A stretch of DNA of 64,000 bases. It comes from Pseudofabraea citricarpa (taxonomy: Eukaryota; Ascomycota; Leotiomycetes; Helotiales; Dermateaceae). The notes beneath the pieces were generated by a model. The model had not been told where the DNA came from. It did no database searches and was given only the letters and a program-made list of their open reading frames with translations. Positions 33,726 to 46,500 of the stretch are shown here, in pieces; positions within the stretch are counted from its first letter, which is position 1, and every line of letters starts with the position of its first letter. The position numbers and the translations under genes are program-made. The stretch spans positions 1,004,501 through 1,068,500 of the forward strand of contig JAPWGK010000009.1 of NCBI GenBank assembly GCA_029641185.1, given 5' to 3'.

Positions 33726-36700
33726 ATGGACCTCGGACGACGAGATGTGATCCTAGCCGGTATCGCCTGTTTCGTTGCCTGGGGATATGCCACCAACTGG
33801 CTACCAACTCTGCGCTGGGTGGGATACGCTTTGGTTGTAGGTCTAGTCCTACCCATTCTTGGCCTGGTTGCGTTGTTACTTCTCACCTCGAGAGGAGAGC
33901 GATATGGGGAAAGGAACTCTTTGCGCCGACCTAAGGGTCCGGCATTCCTTGCAGCACCAGCTTGGAAGAAGGAGATTGCGGGACTTCGAGCTCGACAGGC
34001 GTATCAACGACAACCATTATATGCGGATTCCTTCATCGTCTCGAGTGCCCTCGACGACCTTTTAGAACTCATAGTACGAGACTTTGTAAATTCTTGGTAT
34101 GCTGGCATAAGCAAGAACCCGACGTTCACGAATGAAGTCGACAAAACAATCAGACTGGCTCTGGCTGCGATTCGAGATAGGCTTTTGGAGGTAGATATTG
34201 TCGAAGTGGTAACGATTCGAATTGTTCCGATATTGACGGCTCATTTCAAAGACTTTTACGAGGCAGAGAGGGCGATTCGAGGGAAGCATCTTAACAGGAG
34301 TGTGACGGAATCTGAGGAACTGGACCTAGCGATTGCTGGAAAATACAAAGATGGAAAATTACACCCGGCCGCTTCGCTGGGCTATTCTGATACGAAATTG
34401 GTACAACAAGAGTATCTACGTAAAATGACAAAGGGTCTCTTGCCAATGTTGCTACCAGAAAGTGTTGTGGCTAGTCGTGCTGTAGGAGTTCTTGTCACTG
34501 AATTAGTGTCCTGTGCTGTACTATCCCCTACGATGCAGATGCTGTCAGAACCTGATACTTGGAATCAGATAATGGAGGCATATGTATGTATTTCTAAACA
34601 ACTAAGCTGCGTAAATATACTGATCATGTGCAGGGCCGTACAATGTTGCAAGACCGTTCTACGGTACGGAAGCTTCGGGCTGCCTTAGATGAGCACGCAT
34701 CCCCAGCTCCAAAGTCCACACGCACATTACCATTCCCGCGATTGAACCCTGGGGATAACGAGCGCAAGTTCGAAAAATTCATACGAGCAATTCGACGAGT
34801 GAACAACCTTTCAGATGCAAGACGCTTTCGAAGTGAGGTCTCAAGTCAGCTGAAAAAGGATGCATTGAAGGAGAGTCAGGACCAGGTTTACCTCCGTCGT
34901 CTGGATATCGGGAAGAGAATTCTTGATCAACGGGTCAATCAACTAGCAGCTGGTAGCGAACGAGGGCAACCAGTACAACCTGGCCCAAGTTATAATGGAA
35001 ATCCAACTTCAGGTCTGGAAAATGCCTCTCTGGATGACCTACTCCATGATCCTTCGGGTCTCTCATATTTTATGGAGTATATGGATCGACAAAATCTCAT
35101 GCCTATCGTACAGTTTTGGATTGTCGTAGATGGATTTCGAAATCCGTTAGAAGATGACCTTGCTGAAGATGATGACATCCCAGCAAATCTTGCTCCATGG
35201 ACCGAAGCTGATAGGACCGATCTTGCACAAATTAATGATGCATATTTATCTAGACCAGAACTTAAGGTCCCCGACGCTTCGAAACAACTTGTCAAGGACT
35301 TTCTCAAGGCTGGAAAAGATGCGACCCCAAGGCAATATTTCATGGCGCGCAGGGCTATACTACGCGCTCAAACAGCTGCACTCGAGTCTATGCAAGAGAA
35401 ACATTATCGAAATTTCAAAAAATCCGATTTATATTACAAGTGTTTGACTTCGCAGGAGGCATCAAAAGCAATGGCCGTATCCATTCCACCCATAGCTCCC
35501 ATGAAACGAGATCCATCACCTTCTAAGCCGATACTTCCAGCTCGCGCGCTTTCTTCTCAAGCCATTCCCACCAAACCAAGCCCTCTTTCACGAGTCACGA
35601 AGTTCGTTCCAAAGAGAACTGAACTACGAAGGACAGCAGTGTCTTCGACGGATCTAACTGCTTCAGGATCACGACAAACCGATATTATGACGAATTCAAG
35701 ACACTCTATGGATGAGGAGGCTGTGTCACCTCTATTTGATGATGACGATTTTGACAGCGAGGCTATGAACAGCTCTCTGCAAAGTCTGGAACCAGATCCA
35801 GAAGTCCCAGCTCCTGACACAAATGTTGTCCAGGCTATGGAAGCAGCATTGAACGACATCATGGAAGATAAGCCAGACGTCGAGGATCTTAGAGGCTCTC
35901 TCTTTGGAGATGAGGACGCATTGCTGTCACCAAATCCTAGTCTTTTATCCAGGCAAGAAACTCGTTCAGCAAGAAGCTCCGTTGACCACAAACGTGCGGA
36001 TCTGTTTGGTAAAGAGGCCGAAAAGCCGAGCATCGCATCCCTAGGACTTGTTAATACCAGCTCTAGAATTGGTGTCTTTACAGATGATGATCTATTCCCT
36101 GATGAGGAGAAGTTTATATCAGACGAGCATGATGACCCTGACGACGAGAGAGATCAAGACGCTGAAGACGAGGTGCATGAAGCTGCCCCTGGAGACCTAG
36201 GGCTGGCCGAAGCTATAACTGCTCTGACAACTGACATTGATAGGCTGGGTGCTCAAGATGCTGTAGTTGACTCTCTGCTTAGAAAAGCAGAGCTTACAAA
36301 TAACACAGCCGAGTTGCGAATCTTGCGTAAATCTAAAGCTAGCTTGCAACGCGAAATACGACGAAAGGAACTTCAACGACAGCAGTATGTTGTACAGGAG
36401 AGCGATAACAGTCTTTATGGCCGTTCAACAATCAAAATAAAGTCAATTATGGTTGGAAAAGAGGACGATGGACGAGAATATGCTGTCTATGTTGTTGAGG
36501 TGCAACGAAAAGCTGGAGAACAAATGCCAGCGGCCACTTGGACAATCACACGAAGATACAGCGAATTCCACGAGCTTCAACAACGCCTACGGATTAAGTA
36601 TCCATCTGCCAGAAACCTCGAGTTTCCAAGACGTCGTATGGTCATGAAATTACAGAGCGACTTTTTACACAAGAGACGACTAGCCCTCGAGAAATACCTT

Positions 36701-37529
36701 CGGGAGCTTCTCGTCCTACCAGACGTTTGTCGTAGTCGAGAACTACGAGCGTTCCTTTCACAAAGTACCATTGCAGCTGGAGTCGATATTGACCAGGCCG
36801 ACAAAAAGGACATCATGACTCGTTTCTACAATTCTGTCACCGATGGGATGGAAGATATTCTGGGGAATATTCCAGTACTTGATCAACTCTCTGTAGCCGG
36901 CCAAAATCTATTATCGGCTGCAACTAGTCAATTGACAATGCCGACATCAATTGGCGAGGATCCGGTGACGGCCGCCGAAGCCGAAGCCGAACTAAATGCT
37001 TTTGAAGATCGCGAGCTTGAGCCTTTTGTAAAGCCAATTTGTGATATCTTTCTTGAAGTCTTTGAACTTAACCGGGGCAATAATTGGTTACGTGGCCGCG
37101 CGGTCGTTGTTGTTCTACACCAACTTCTCGGTGGTACGATCGAAAGAAAGGTACGAGAGAACGTCAAAGGTCTTGTTCATGAGGAAGCCATTGTCAAGTA
37201 CATTGGTCTCCTCAAGAATTCCATGTGGCCTGGAGGCCAACTAAAGAAGGATGGCAAACCTCGCACACAAAGCGAGAAATCAAAGACTCGTACTGAAGCT
37301 AGTCTCATGCTTGCCACTCTTGTACCAGACCTAGCTGCGAGTGTTGTAGGAAGAGTAAATGCACAAGCTGCAAGTCGAAGAATATTCGCGACTTTTAATA
37401 ATCCTCGTTTGAAGTAAGTATTCGATCGACTTACCCTTCGAAAAATCACTAATTTAGAGCAGTGCACATCTAGCCTTTACGCTTCTAGATGAAATAGTGG
37501 AAGTGATTTTTGGAGAACAGCGTACATAA
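33726..37529 (+). CDS. MDM1: PXA-RGS-PX-nexin C sorting nexin, Mdm1/SNX13/SNX14-like
   Basis: Three exons, 33726-34583, 34634-37413 and 37463-37529, give 1234 residues. In order: two adjacent membrane segments (about 8-58), a PXA domain (about 90-280), an RGS domain (about 417-550, SLDDLLHDPSGLSYFMEYM), a disordered acidic region, a PX phosphoinositide-binding domain (about 885-995, with RRYSEFHELQQRLR) and a nexin C domain (about 1085-1230). Yeast Mdm1 tethers the ER to the vacuole and binds lipid droplets; the same layout implies an ER-anchored contact-site protein here. The last exon is easy to miss: its 22 codons (AHLAFTLLDEIVEVIFG…) complete nexin C after a 49-nt intron whose GTAAGT donor overlaps an in-frame TAA. 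Confidence 0.9.
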
Positions 37530-37915
37530 AGTTTCGGAGCTTCTGATAGGGTTAGCATAGGTGTTCAGGACAAACTGAAGGTTCGGGTTTGGTTTTTCCA
37601 CAGGCAGGAAGCATTTGTGGAGTATGGGAGGTAGTTTGTTTCTTGAGGAGATGAATGTACAGATATACAGTCTTCAGGTACATAGTTTATTGCCCTAATT
37701 TCCCCGATTGGTAAGATTAGTTCACATCGAAAGAGTTAATACCACATTATTCTTGCTACCTAGTCCAGAGCCTTATCAATATCTAAATCTAGAGCCTCGT
37801 CTGCCCCACCACACAAGGCTGACAAGATAAGCTGAGTAAATCAACCTCACTCACTCAAGCTTCATCTCTATCTCCAAACCCTCTAGCAACTTACAAACCC
37901 ACAACCCCAACAATC
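37530..37915. other. Intergenic between the MDM1-like gene and VPS25
   Basis: 386 bp holding the 3' UTR of the MDM1-like gene and the VPS25 promoter. Nothing else seen. Confidence 0.5.
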
Positions 37916-38688
37916 ATGGCGACTGCAATCCCCACGGCCACATCCTCCTCGAGCTCCAACTTGCCCTTCACCTTCCCGCGCGAATATAACTTCCCACCCT
38001 TCTTCACACGCCAGACCAATGCAACGACCTACCACGCCCAGTGTTCCAAATGGATGTCGCTGATCCTATCTTATTGCCGCTCGAGACGACTCTTTAGACT
38101 CTCGCTCATCGATGCGCTCGACACGGATCTGTTCTGGAACAAAACCCTTAACAAACGTCTCGCGCTGGTGGATGTAAGAGAGGTGGTTGAGTTTATGCGC
38201 AAGGAGGGTAGGGCGGAGTGGATTGGTGGCGACAGGAATGTTGCGTGGATCTGGTGGAGGAACCCTGAGGAGTGGGCGGTTGCTATTGCTGATTGGGTGA
38301 GTTATATTATGTTTGGGGGTTTTAATTCTCTCTCATGTTTGCAGTTGTGGACCAGGTGGGACTGTATTGCTCTTGAGATGGAGGGTGTAGAGGAAATTGA
38401 AATGAGATTGAGCATGTGCCTTTGCTAATATGACTGAAAATTTTAGGTTGATGAGACGGGCCAGAAGAATACAGTACTGACGTTATATGAACTGACTGAG
38501 AGCGAAGCTACCTTATCTCAAGGTAAGTCGAGTTAGCTTGTAATATTCCGAAAGACACTAACAATAAGTCCACAGAATTTCATGGTATGGATCCGGATCT
38601 ATTACAGAAAGCTCTAAGTATTTTGGTCAAGAGAGGCAAAGCACAAGTTTTTGGGCAAGAGGATCAACAGGGTGTTAAATTCTTCTAA
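37916..38688 (+). CDS. VPS25: ESCRT-II subunit Vps25
   Basis: Three exons, 37916-38296, 38447-38522 and 38576-38688, give 189 residues. Vps25 forms the two arms of the Y-shaped ESCRT-II complex (Vps22, Vps36, two Vps25) and recruits Vps20 during sorting of ubiquitinated cargo into multivesicular bodies. Evidence: the N-terminal PPFFTRQTN, the PPxF-type motif that docks on Vps22/Vps36; the first winged helix, with LFWNKTLNKRLAL; and the second winged helix ending FHGMDPDLLQKALSILVKRGKAQ. The length is close to yeast Vps25 (202). Intron 1 (150 nt) is longer than average; if retained, the frame stays open for 43 more codons before a stop. Confidence 0.94.
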
Positions 38689-38894
38689 GACTTATCTCTA
38701 TAATGGTTGGGAAGCCTAAGCCTCCATTCTGCGCTCCCGATCCTCATCGATATTCGTGGATGTATAAGATTACGTCCTCTGGTGATACATCATCGCCTTC
38801 CCTTTCAATCCAAGGCCTGTTACTCCAAAGAACGCCTTTGGATATACCTCGTTCTATACATGCCATAAACAAAACAAAGCTCCTCGCCAATATC

Positions 38895-41606
38895 TTATCT
38901 CGCCGCCAAATATTTAGGATCCCACTTGAGTTGCTGTGACATTGCAACGTCCAGTAACCACTCCGCAAGAACGATCCTGGGTTCCATGTTACCAGCCTTT
39001 ACCATCTCCTCGAATTTTGGCCAAAGCTTTTTCTCCTCGGGCTTTAATCCAGTGATCAAGTACACTGGCTCATTGCCACCTTCGTCCTCCTCTGGCTTTA
39101 TAGGCTTGATCATCATGCCGCCTCTTCCGCGGTACAGACTGAACATACCTCCATTAGCCTTGACTATCGATTCGTACGTCTCTGGCAAACCTTTGCCGAC
39201 CTCAGCAGTGCAGTAGACTGGTACGTTGTACATAAGTCGTCGCTTATTAGCTTGGGCTCGAGCCACAATATCCTTCAACCTCATGTTGTACTTTTTCTCG
39301 TGCTCTTTATCGCTGAGTAAGAAATCGTCCACATTATGTACCACCTTATCATCGATGCATCTGTCGACAAAGTCTGAAGACACAATAGTAGGCCCAGAGG
39401 CAAGAGCGCATAGGAACTTTTGCGTTCTCACGATATTTGGGGCAGCAAGATGCGTGCAGTTTGATGGATCCCCAGTAATCAAGATACCAAGTTCCCTCAG
39501 TTTTTTCTAGATCAATTAGCACTGAAATTACAACCTTGCCGAAAGATAAACTCACCTTTTCAGTCTCTTCTTTAGAGAGATTGCTTAGCCACCTCTTGTA
39601 ACCTGTGATCATAAGACGTATTGAAATTGGAGGTAGAACCTTTGGCCCACCAGTCTTCGCCTTTTTCAAGATTGGAGCTTCGTCATCAGATAATTCATGC
39701 ACATCCATTTTAACAACAGGGCTTGAGCTGCGGTCGTGTGCTCTGTCTTTATCGATCTGATTAGCTGCGCGCTTTCCTCCCCATACTCCCTTTCCAATTC
39801 TCTTTTTCTCCTTTTCGTAAAGCGCGACATCCGGTGCCATAGCATGTAAATTCGAAAGTGCCCTGTCTTTAGCACCGCGACTACTTGTCGATGACGGCGT
39901 GTCATTTTCTTTCCCAAAACTAGATTTTCGATTCGCAATGGGAGTGGTGGCATGAGCATCAAGGAATGCTTTAGGCTTACGTCGAGATGTCGGCACAGCA
40001 AACTTCTTCTTGGCTGAGACTGGATTTTCAGTATCTACATCCATCTCTATGTCTAGCTTATCATCATCGGTTGCTGCCGATGGCTTTTCAGCATGACTGT
40101 TTCGAACGGGGCGTAAGATTTTTGGATCATCTGGACCAGGCGTAGGAGCTCTGGGGAAATACTTTCGGCGCAATATTTCCAGGTCGAGCTCTGTCTGGCC
40201 GATTATTTCGCCTAGATTGGTTCGTGGAGGAAAGTGTGTGTATCTGGGGATCGTCAAGCTCTGTGGTTCGCCATTTGCATAGCTTTCCTCGATCCATAAA
40301 TGATTCACCATGTCAATATTCCATTCTTCCGCTGCTGCACATTTTTCACTATTTTTCCGTGCCGTAATTAGATGCGTGTTGTCTTGTTTCATACTTTTTG
40401 TATATACTCCACCAGCAGCAATTACCAAGTTTTCAAGATAGATGCGTGCCTCGCCACCGTAGTTTGACAGAGTGATCCGGAAGTCTTTGAATCCTGGAAT
40501 TCCTTCTCGAGGCAGAGGATAGTGTAGTAGGCGGCGTAAGGGTGATGTCCACTCGTTGTTTGTAATGAGATAATAGAGCCAGGATAGATTTCCGACATCA
40601 ATACCGGCACAAGAAGCATGTACATAGTCCCTCCCATCCCGGTATTTGCAGATATACATGTCGGCCTCATGTACAGAATTCACGATGTATCCACCGCCTC
40701 CTTTGATCAGGTTCTCCAAAACTTGACGTGGGTAAGGACTAATCTCGAGATCTTGACTGATCATCACGAGCCGTTCATTGAAGACTTCTAACTTGCGTGG
40801 GTTCACATCTGTCGGCAGTGGAATGGATGTTGGATCTGGAGTGACGGCACCTTCTATACTTGCTGAGATCGGGAAGGCTACCATATCCTCGGGCTTCTTT
40901 TGGAAGATTTCGGGTTCTGGGAGTTCATACGGTTTCGAGTCGATCATCTTTCCAAGCTTCATACAGTCATCAAACCTAAGTAACGTTAGTTATGCCCACA
41001 ACCAACAATTATGGACATACCAATGTGGTAAAACAATTTTGCATTTGAGCTTTTTCCCTACCACCTGTATACACTTTGGATGATCCATGCTAAGAGCGCA
41101 AAGGTGTGTTGTTAGTTTGGTGAGAGCACTCGAGTCCACACCTCCCATCGCAAGCACAGCACCAACAATCGCATCTTTATCACCAGTGGGTATATCCGCA
41201 CATGACAACTGAACGCCACGAAAAAAGAGTCTTCCATCTGGAGTATGAGGTCGAATTGGGCCCTGCTTACCCTTTAGGAGAGAAATGGAGATCCAGCTCT
41301 GCATGACGACAGGAACCATGAATTGCCGCGCCGTGGCATATTGTGCGAAGTCGCTGGTACCAGAAATAATATGGGTTACTTCGTCGAAATCTATCCCGCC
41401 ATCTTTTTGCACCAAATGGGTTTCTCCGCCATGCTCTTCGAGTGTTTGCGCGAACTTGAGGAAATAGTCAGCACAATGAACGAACACCAGAAGTGGCAAC
41501 CTACTTCATTGGCACTTTGCAATGTGATCTCCTTGCTTATCACGATGGCGAAGACACAATCGCTGAACAGATTACTTGCTCTCTCGCCAGACATCTTGAG
41601 TTTCAT
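38895..41606 (-). CDS. RTT107: Multi-BRCT genome-maintenance protein, Rtt107/Brc1-like
   Basis: Four exons, read on the minus strand, give 855 residues: 41606-41505, 41454-41021, 40975-39556 and 39506-38895. Rtt107 and Brc1 are BRCT scaffolds that bind phosphorylated H2A at stalled replication forks and dock repair factors. Visible BRCT features: CVFAIVISKEI near the N-terminus; GGETHLVQKDGGI and THIISG; the BRCT-closing W-F-D-D-C at the exon 2/3 junction; WLYYLITNNEW; GVYTKSMKQDNTHLIT; and a C-terminal BRCT pair separated by a disordered region (about 470-610). The ELGILITGDPSNCTHLAA block carries the phosphopeptide-binding type of loop. The first ATG is taken; a second lies four codons later. 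Confidence 0.87.
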
Positions 41607-42053
41607 CGATGGCACAGTATAGACATAAATGGTGAGTTGAGTGCGACTTTCGTAGGATTATCTGGGATGTCGTCGCGTGGGAACTTCTGATACTTTTGGC
41701 GACGCGTTGAACGCCCACGCGTTAGCGCGAAAATCACATGACCATATCATCAAGTACCTAAACGACTTGAAGATCGAGGCTACCTCGGAAGGTTTTGCAG
41801 TTGAGTTAAAGTAACCTGGAAAGTTTACACCAGCTTACTGTAATAGCCACTGTTATTTTGCTCTGCCTTGTCGCATCGTGGATATCATGGGAAGCCGCAA
41901 CCGCAAAGGCTCACACAGCGTTTTTAGATAGACTTTAATGCAACTACCGTTCCGTTCACTCTCGGCACCTCGGTTGTTCACCCGTCCCTTTGATACAGTG
42001 CTCTCAAGTGATCCCCGGCATCCTCTCGACAAACGTCACTTGTCCACATCACA
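41607..42053. other. Divergent intergenic region, RTT107-like / hydrolase
   Basis: 447 bp between divergent starts, carrying both promoters. A GGCGACGCGTTGAACGCC-type GC-rich patch at about 41698-41725 contains ACGCGT, the core of the MluI cell-cycle box, which is consistent with a replication-linked gene, though a single hexamer is weak evidence. Confidence 0.45.
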
Positions 42054-43406
42054 ATGTCTTCTTCCTATTTCCAGGTCAAAGAGCATGTCATAGAATGTCA
42101 GCATGTCCGAGAATATGCCCGAGCGACTGCACACTCGCAGAACGATGCTTTGCATCTAGCCATCAAGCAGTATACGCCGTTAGATAACCTAAGTCCTCAG
42201 GAGGGAGACGTTACCATAATCGGTACCCACGCAAACGGGTTTCCAAAAGTAAGTTTAGATACCGAGAATCCGGGATTGAGTCTAACAGGTCTATAGGAAT
42301 TGTATGAAGCCCTCTGGGACGATCTGCTTGCTCGTTCAAAGAAGAACGGTTTCAGGATCCGTAGTATCTGGATAGCAGATGTAGCGCAACAAGGAACAAG
42401 CGGTATCTTAAATGAAAACCTCTTAGGAAATGATCGCAAGTCATGAAGTCTATATTTCTAGTCTACTGCTAACCGATTTCAAGCCTCTTGGACCGATCAT
42501 GCTCGAGATCTGCTTCACATGATCAACCACTTCCGAAAAGAAATGCCCAGACCTATTGTAGGATTAGGCCACTCTTTCGGATCCAATATTCTGGTAAATC
42601 TTGCATTGATGCACCCAAGATTACTGTCAACGCTGGTCCTGTTAGACCCAGTCATTCAGGAGCACGCTTCGTCACCCGTAGGACCAGGACCAGCACAGCA
42701 GTCCACATTCCGACGAGATGTCTGGCCTTCAAGAAAAGACGCCGAAACAGCAATGCGCAAGCAAAAATTCTATCAATCTTGGGATCCTAGGGTCTTGGAT
42801 TGCTGGTTACGCCATGGAATCCGAGAAACTCCTACAGCTTTGTACCCAAACGAGCAAGGAGCTGTGACTTTGAGCACAACGAAGCATCAAGAATGCTTCA
42901 CCTTCTTACGACCAAGTTGGGATGCTATTAGTGATGATGGCAAAACAATAACAAACCGTGACTTAATTCCAGACATGGATATAAGCAGCATAAATAAGTA
43001 TCCTTTTTATCGCCCTGAGCCGCCCAATACCGTCCACCGTCTTGCTGAACTGAGGCCTAGCACACTGTACATCTTCGGTGAGGTAAGCCCTATGTCATTA
43101 CCTGATACGCGGAAAGTCAAGATGGAGACTACTGGTGTTGGGTGCGGCGGCAGTGGAGGCGCAAAAGATGGTAGGGTTAAGGAGGTTGTGATCAAGGATA
43201 TTGGACATCTTGTAGCCATGGAAGCAAGTGATCAATGTGCAGATGCGGCAGCGAGCTGGCTTGGCCAGGAGTTGAAGCGATATGATGAGGAACAGCAGAA
43301 ATACATCCAATGGACAAAACAAAGTATGGCTGACAAGTCAACTATGTCAGAGGAATGGAAGAAGCGAGTAGGGGGTCCGTTGAAGCCTGTCAGAAGTAAG
43401 ATCTGA
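42054..43406 (+). CDS. Alpha/beta hydrolase with a possible PTS1 tail
   Basis: Three exons, 42054-42248, 42297-42435 and 42484-43406, give 418 residues. The second intron appears to be GC-AG (GCAAGT donor at 42436); this choice gives the family-typical GND-PSW junction, which no GT donor allows. The fold is a serine hydrolase: GTHANGFPK near residue 57-65 supplies the oxyanion region, GLGHSFGSN the nucleophile elbow with Ser142, and DIGHLVAM the catalytic His near residue 350. Relatives include peroxisomal Lpx1-type lipases and host-selective-toxin cluster hydrolases of the Akt2 type. The C-terminus is -SKI, a PTS1-like tripeptide, so peroxisomal import is plausible. Substrate unknown; no toxin cluster genes are nearby. 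Confidence 0.87.
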
Positions 43407-43559
43407 TGCGGTATAATTGTACATTTCTATTTTTCTAGAGCATTTATGACACATTCATCCTTGTGTCTCATATCATCATTACACTTATTGTCCCAACATG
43501 ACTCAATGACCATTATGTTCACATTGTCACATTTCGACAATATACTGTAGGATCTGCTG

Positions 43560-46500
43560 TCAAGACTCCTCCTCGGGTGGAACCCAGATAAGAATGCCCT
43601 CCTTATCAAGCTTCATGCCTTCGGTGGGTGCTATTTTGAGTACTTTCTGAAAGTATCTGTCTCGGATCACACATTGAACTGGTCCCATCCAGTCTCCTCG
43701 CGTAACAGGCAGCAAGCGGAATCGCACTGTTCGTCTAGAAAGCGGTACAAGTTGTAAGGTGGATTGCTTAGTGCCAGAAAAGGCGAATTCTTCGCTTGGT
43801 TCCATGGTGAGCCCAAACGTGAGGAAATGATTGGATGGATTCTCAATAGTCACATCGAAGTGAATTACTGGCGATAGAGCTATCGGGTGGGAAACTGCTG
43901 CAAGAACCCTTGGCTCACTACTAGAGACTAGAAGGCGTGGAACGGGTACGTGAGTCGTGTTTATGGCAACATTATCTGCGTCACGGCGCCACTTGATCGC
44001 CAGCTGGACGTCTAACGTAGCCGTACCTCGATCGTCAAGAGAATTCTTCTGAGTGAAGGTTGAGAATTGGGATTCTTCGAAGCTCTTCGGAATGATTCTC
44101 AATCCGCCTTCCGTGATAGGAGTGACTTTTTCGGTGTAGCACTGTATACCGCCATTTTGACCAATAACCTCAACTTCTATGTCTTCGATTATTAGATCTT
44201 CTGTTGCAAAGGATGCATATCTAGTTGTCAGGCACCACTTCTGGGCTAGACCACGTGCTTGGGACGCGTCATCAGATTTAAGGTCTTCATAATCATTGTG
44301 ACTGAAAAAGCTTGGCCAGGGGTCAGGATGTATCCGGGGAGAGAAGTCGTAATTTGCTTCGAAAGGATTGATGACCGAGAGCTGAATAGATGTTGATCGG
44401 GATATTGGTGTCTCAAGGTCTGACGCAAGATTGTACGATGCCTCAATGGTGAGGTCGTACATGGCAGGCAGATCAATAGGAGACAAACGGATCTCAACGA
44501 CTGTTGATGAGCCGCTTGCAATTGTACCAAGGTCAAGTTTTGTCTTAGCATCATCATGTTCTTGCTCGTAATCGGCGCTAGAATCAACGCGAGCCAATAC
44601 TGCTGGCGGTGGGTTTTCTCCTGGCATGCGTAGATCGAGGCTTATGATGGAGTCTTCTTCCTCTCCGTTGATAACCTCAACTTGCAAGATGATCAATTCA
44701 TTGGTATAGTACTGTTTCTGCAAGCCTGTAAATTGTAGGTCTATTTTCGGTGGTTTTGGGAGGATAGCCATGGAAGACGGATTTGTCCTGACTAATCGTC
44801 TTTTCATGGACTTACCTCCCCACCAGAAATCGGGTGAAATAGCCCGGTTAAAGGTCACAACGTAGTCCAGGTCGAATAGATCGGACAGGAGACGAAATGT
44901 GACATTTGATGCCTTCGCTTCACCAGCTTCCCGAAGTAGAGTGCTGAACTCAAAGACTTTAGTCTGCCCAGGGTGGAATGTCAATTCGTTCTCGCCAATG
45001 AGAGATGGTCGACCATCATCATTCAACGCCTCTAATGATGTTTCCATAGACATACTATGTCCTTCTGTCAAGGAGATCTTGCTGATAATGAAACGATCTT
45101 GGTTGCTCTCATTCGTGGACACGTGCTTCAGAATCACAGGTTTCATGCTTCCTTCGAATTGGATTTTGATTTCAGTCAAAGTAATCGGGGCTGATTTTGG
45201 CTGCGCTGATGAGGTTACAACAAATTGAGCCGAACACAGCTCGCCAACCTTTCCTTGTGCGTGCTCAAATGCGAAAGTCCCAGATAGGAAAGAGTGGACA
45301 TCCTGGTCGTGCAATACGACAATAGGTTTCGACTTGACTGATTCTAGGCCTTCTAAAGACCTCAATAAATCATAGTGCCAGTTGGGTTGGTACTTAAAAT
45401 CTAGATCTTGTTAGCACCCAGAACCTCTAGAAATGGAAGATCAGAGAGTATACTTTGGTTGAGTAGCTCCCAATCTACAGCAATGATTGCTCCCCCATCA
45501 CCTGCATGTACTGCAGCATTCCTTAATGCCCAGCCAATCTCTTCTACAGCAACCCAGAACCCCTCGTGTCTGTATGACATAGTTTGCCATAAGGGACGGA
45601 GGAAGCGTAAAGCATCAGACCAAGCTTTACACCTGATGCTTTCATTGGCTGCCTGGAGGCTGAGCTCTTGTACCAAACGGCCTTGGCCTTTTGTTTCGAA
45701 CTCATTTATTGCTTTGCTCAGCAGATCAATGATAAGTAGCGAGTGATCTATACCCTTTCCTCGTCTTGGCAGAGGGTTTTCCTCGTGAGGTTCGGGGCAG
45801 AGAAAGGAATCATACGTGTAGGCCTTGCTTGCGATTTGACTTGCTGGAGACTCGTCAGGCGGTGATCTATCTTCCTCGGGAATAGCAAGGGCAAGAGCGC
45901 GGCGAGCTATGACATGTTTGGCAGCCCTGCGATACCAATATCCCGAGTGGTGGAGGTGTTCCCATGGTCTGAGTCTCTCCCCAGTCGTAATATTCTTTTC
46001 GGGTGATAAATATGCAGGGCCACTGGATTTAGAAAACCCAGAGATGCCAGATCGTTGTATCATCTCAGCCATAACCGTAGCCCAACGTGCTTCCCAAGCT
46101 TCCCATCCATAAGTAGACGATCCTTTCCCTCTGCGATCTACAACATCACGAATTCTTTCGCGATGTGCCTGCCATCGACGTACAGCAGCTGTTGAATTGC
46201 TGTTCCAAAGCAGGCACCTTAAAACTCGTATAGAAAATACATCTGCCAGTAAACGGGCTTCATTCCACCTAGGACTCCAGCTTGAAATTGATTCAAGTAC
46301 ATCAGTACCAAGGAGAGCCTCATATCCACTTTCATAAGATCGTATAGCAGCGTCAATTTCCTGCCGGAATTCTGCAAATACTCCAAGTTTGAAATCATAC
46401 CGCACATTCCAGCCCTGGCTTGTCAAGGTTTGTGAAGTGCCAGATGTAGGTGGTGCAGTTGGAAGTGGAACTATGCCTCTATTTCGTTTCCTTCTGGCAT

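Noticed and set aside
37414..37473. Alternative end of the MDM1-like protein, KAVHI then stop, using the TTTAG acceptor
   Set aside because: The acceptor five bases later gives 22 codons that match the end of the nexin C domain.
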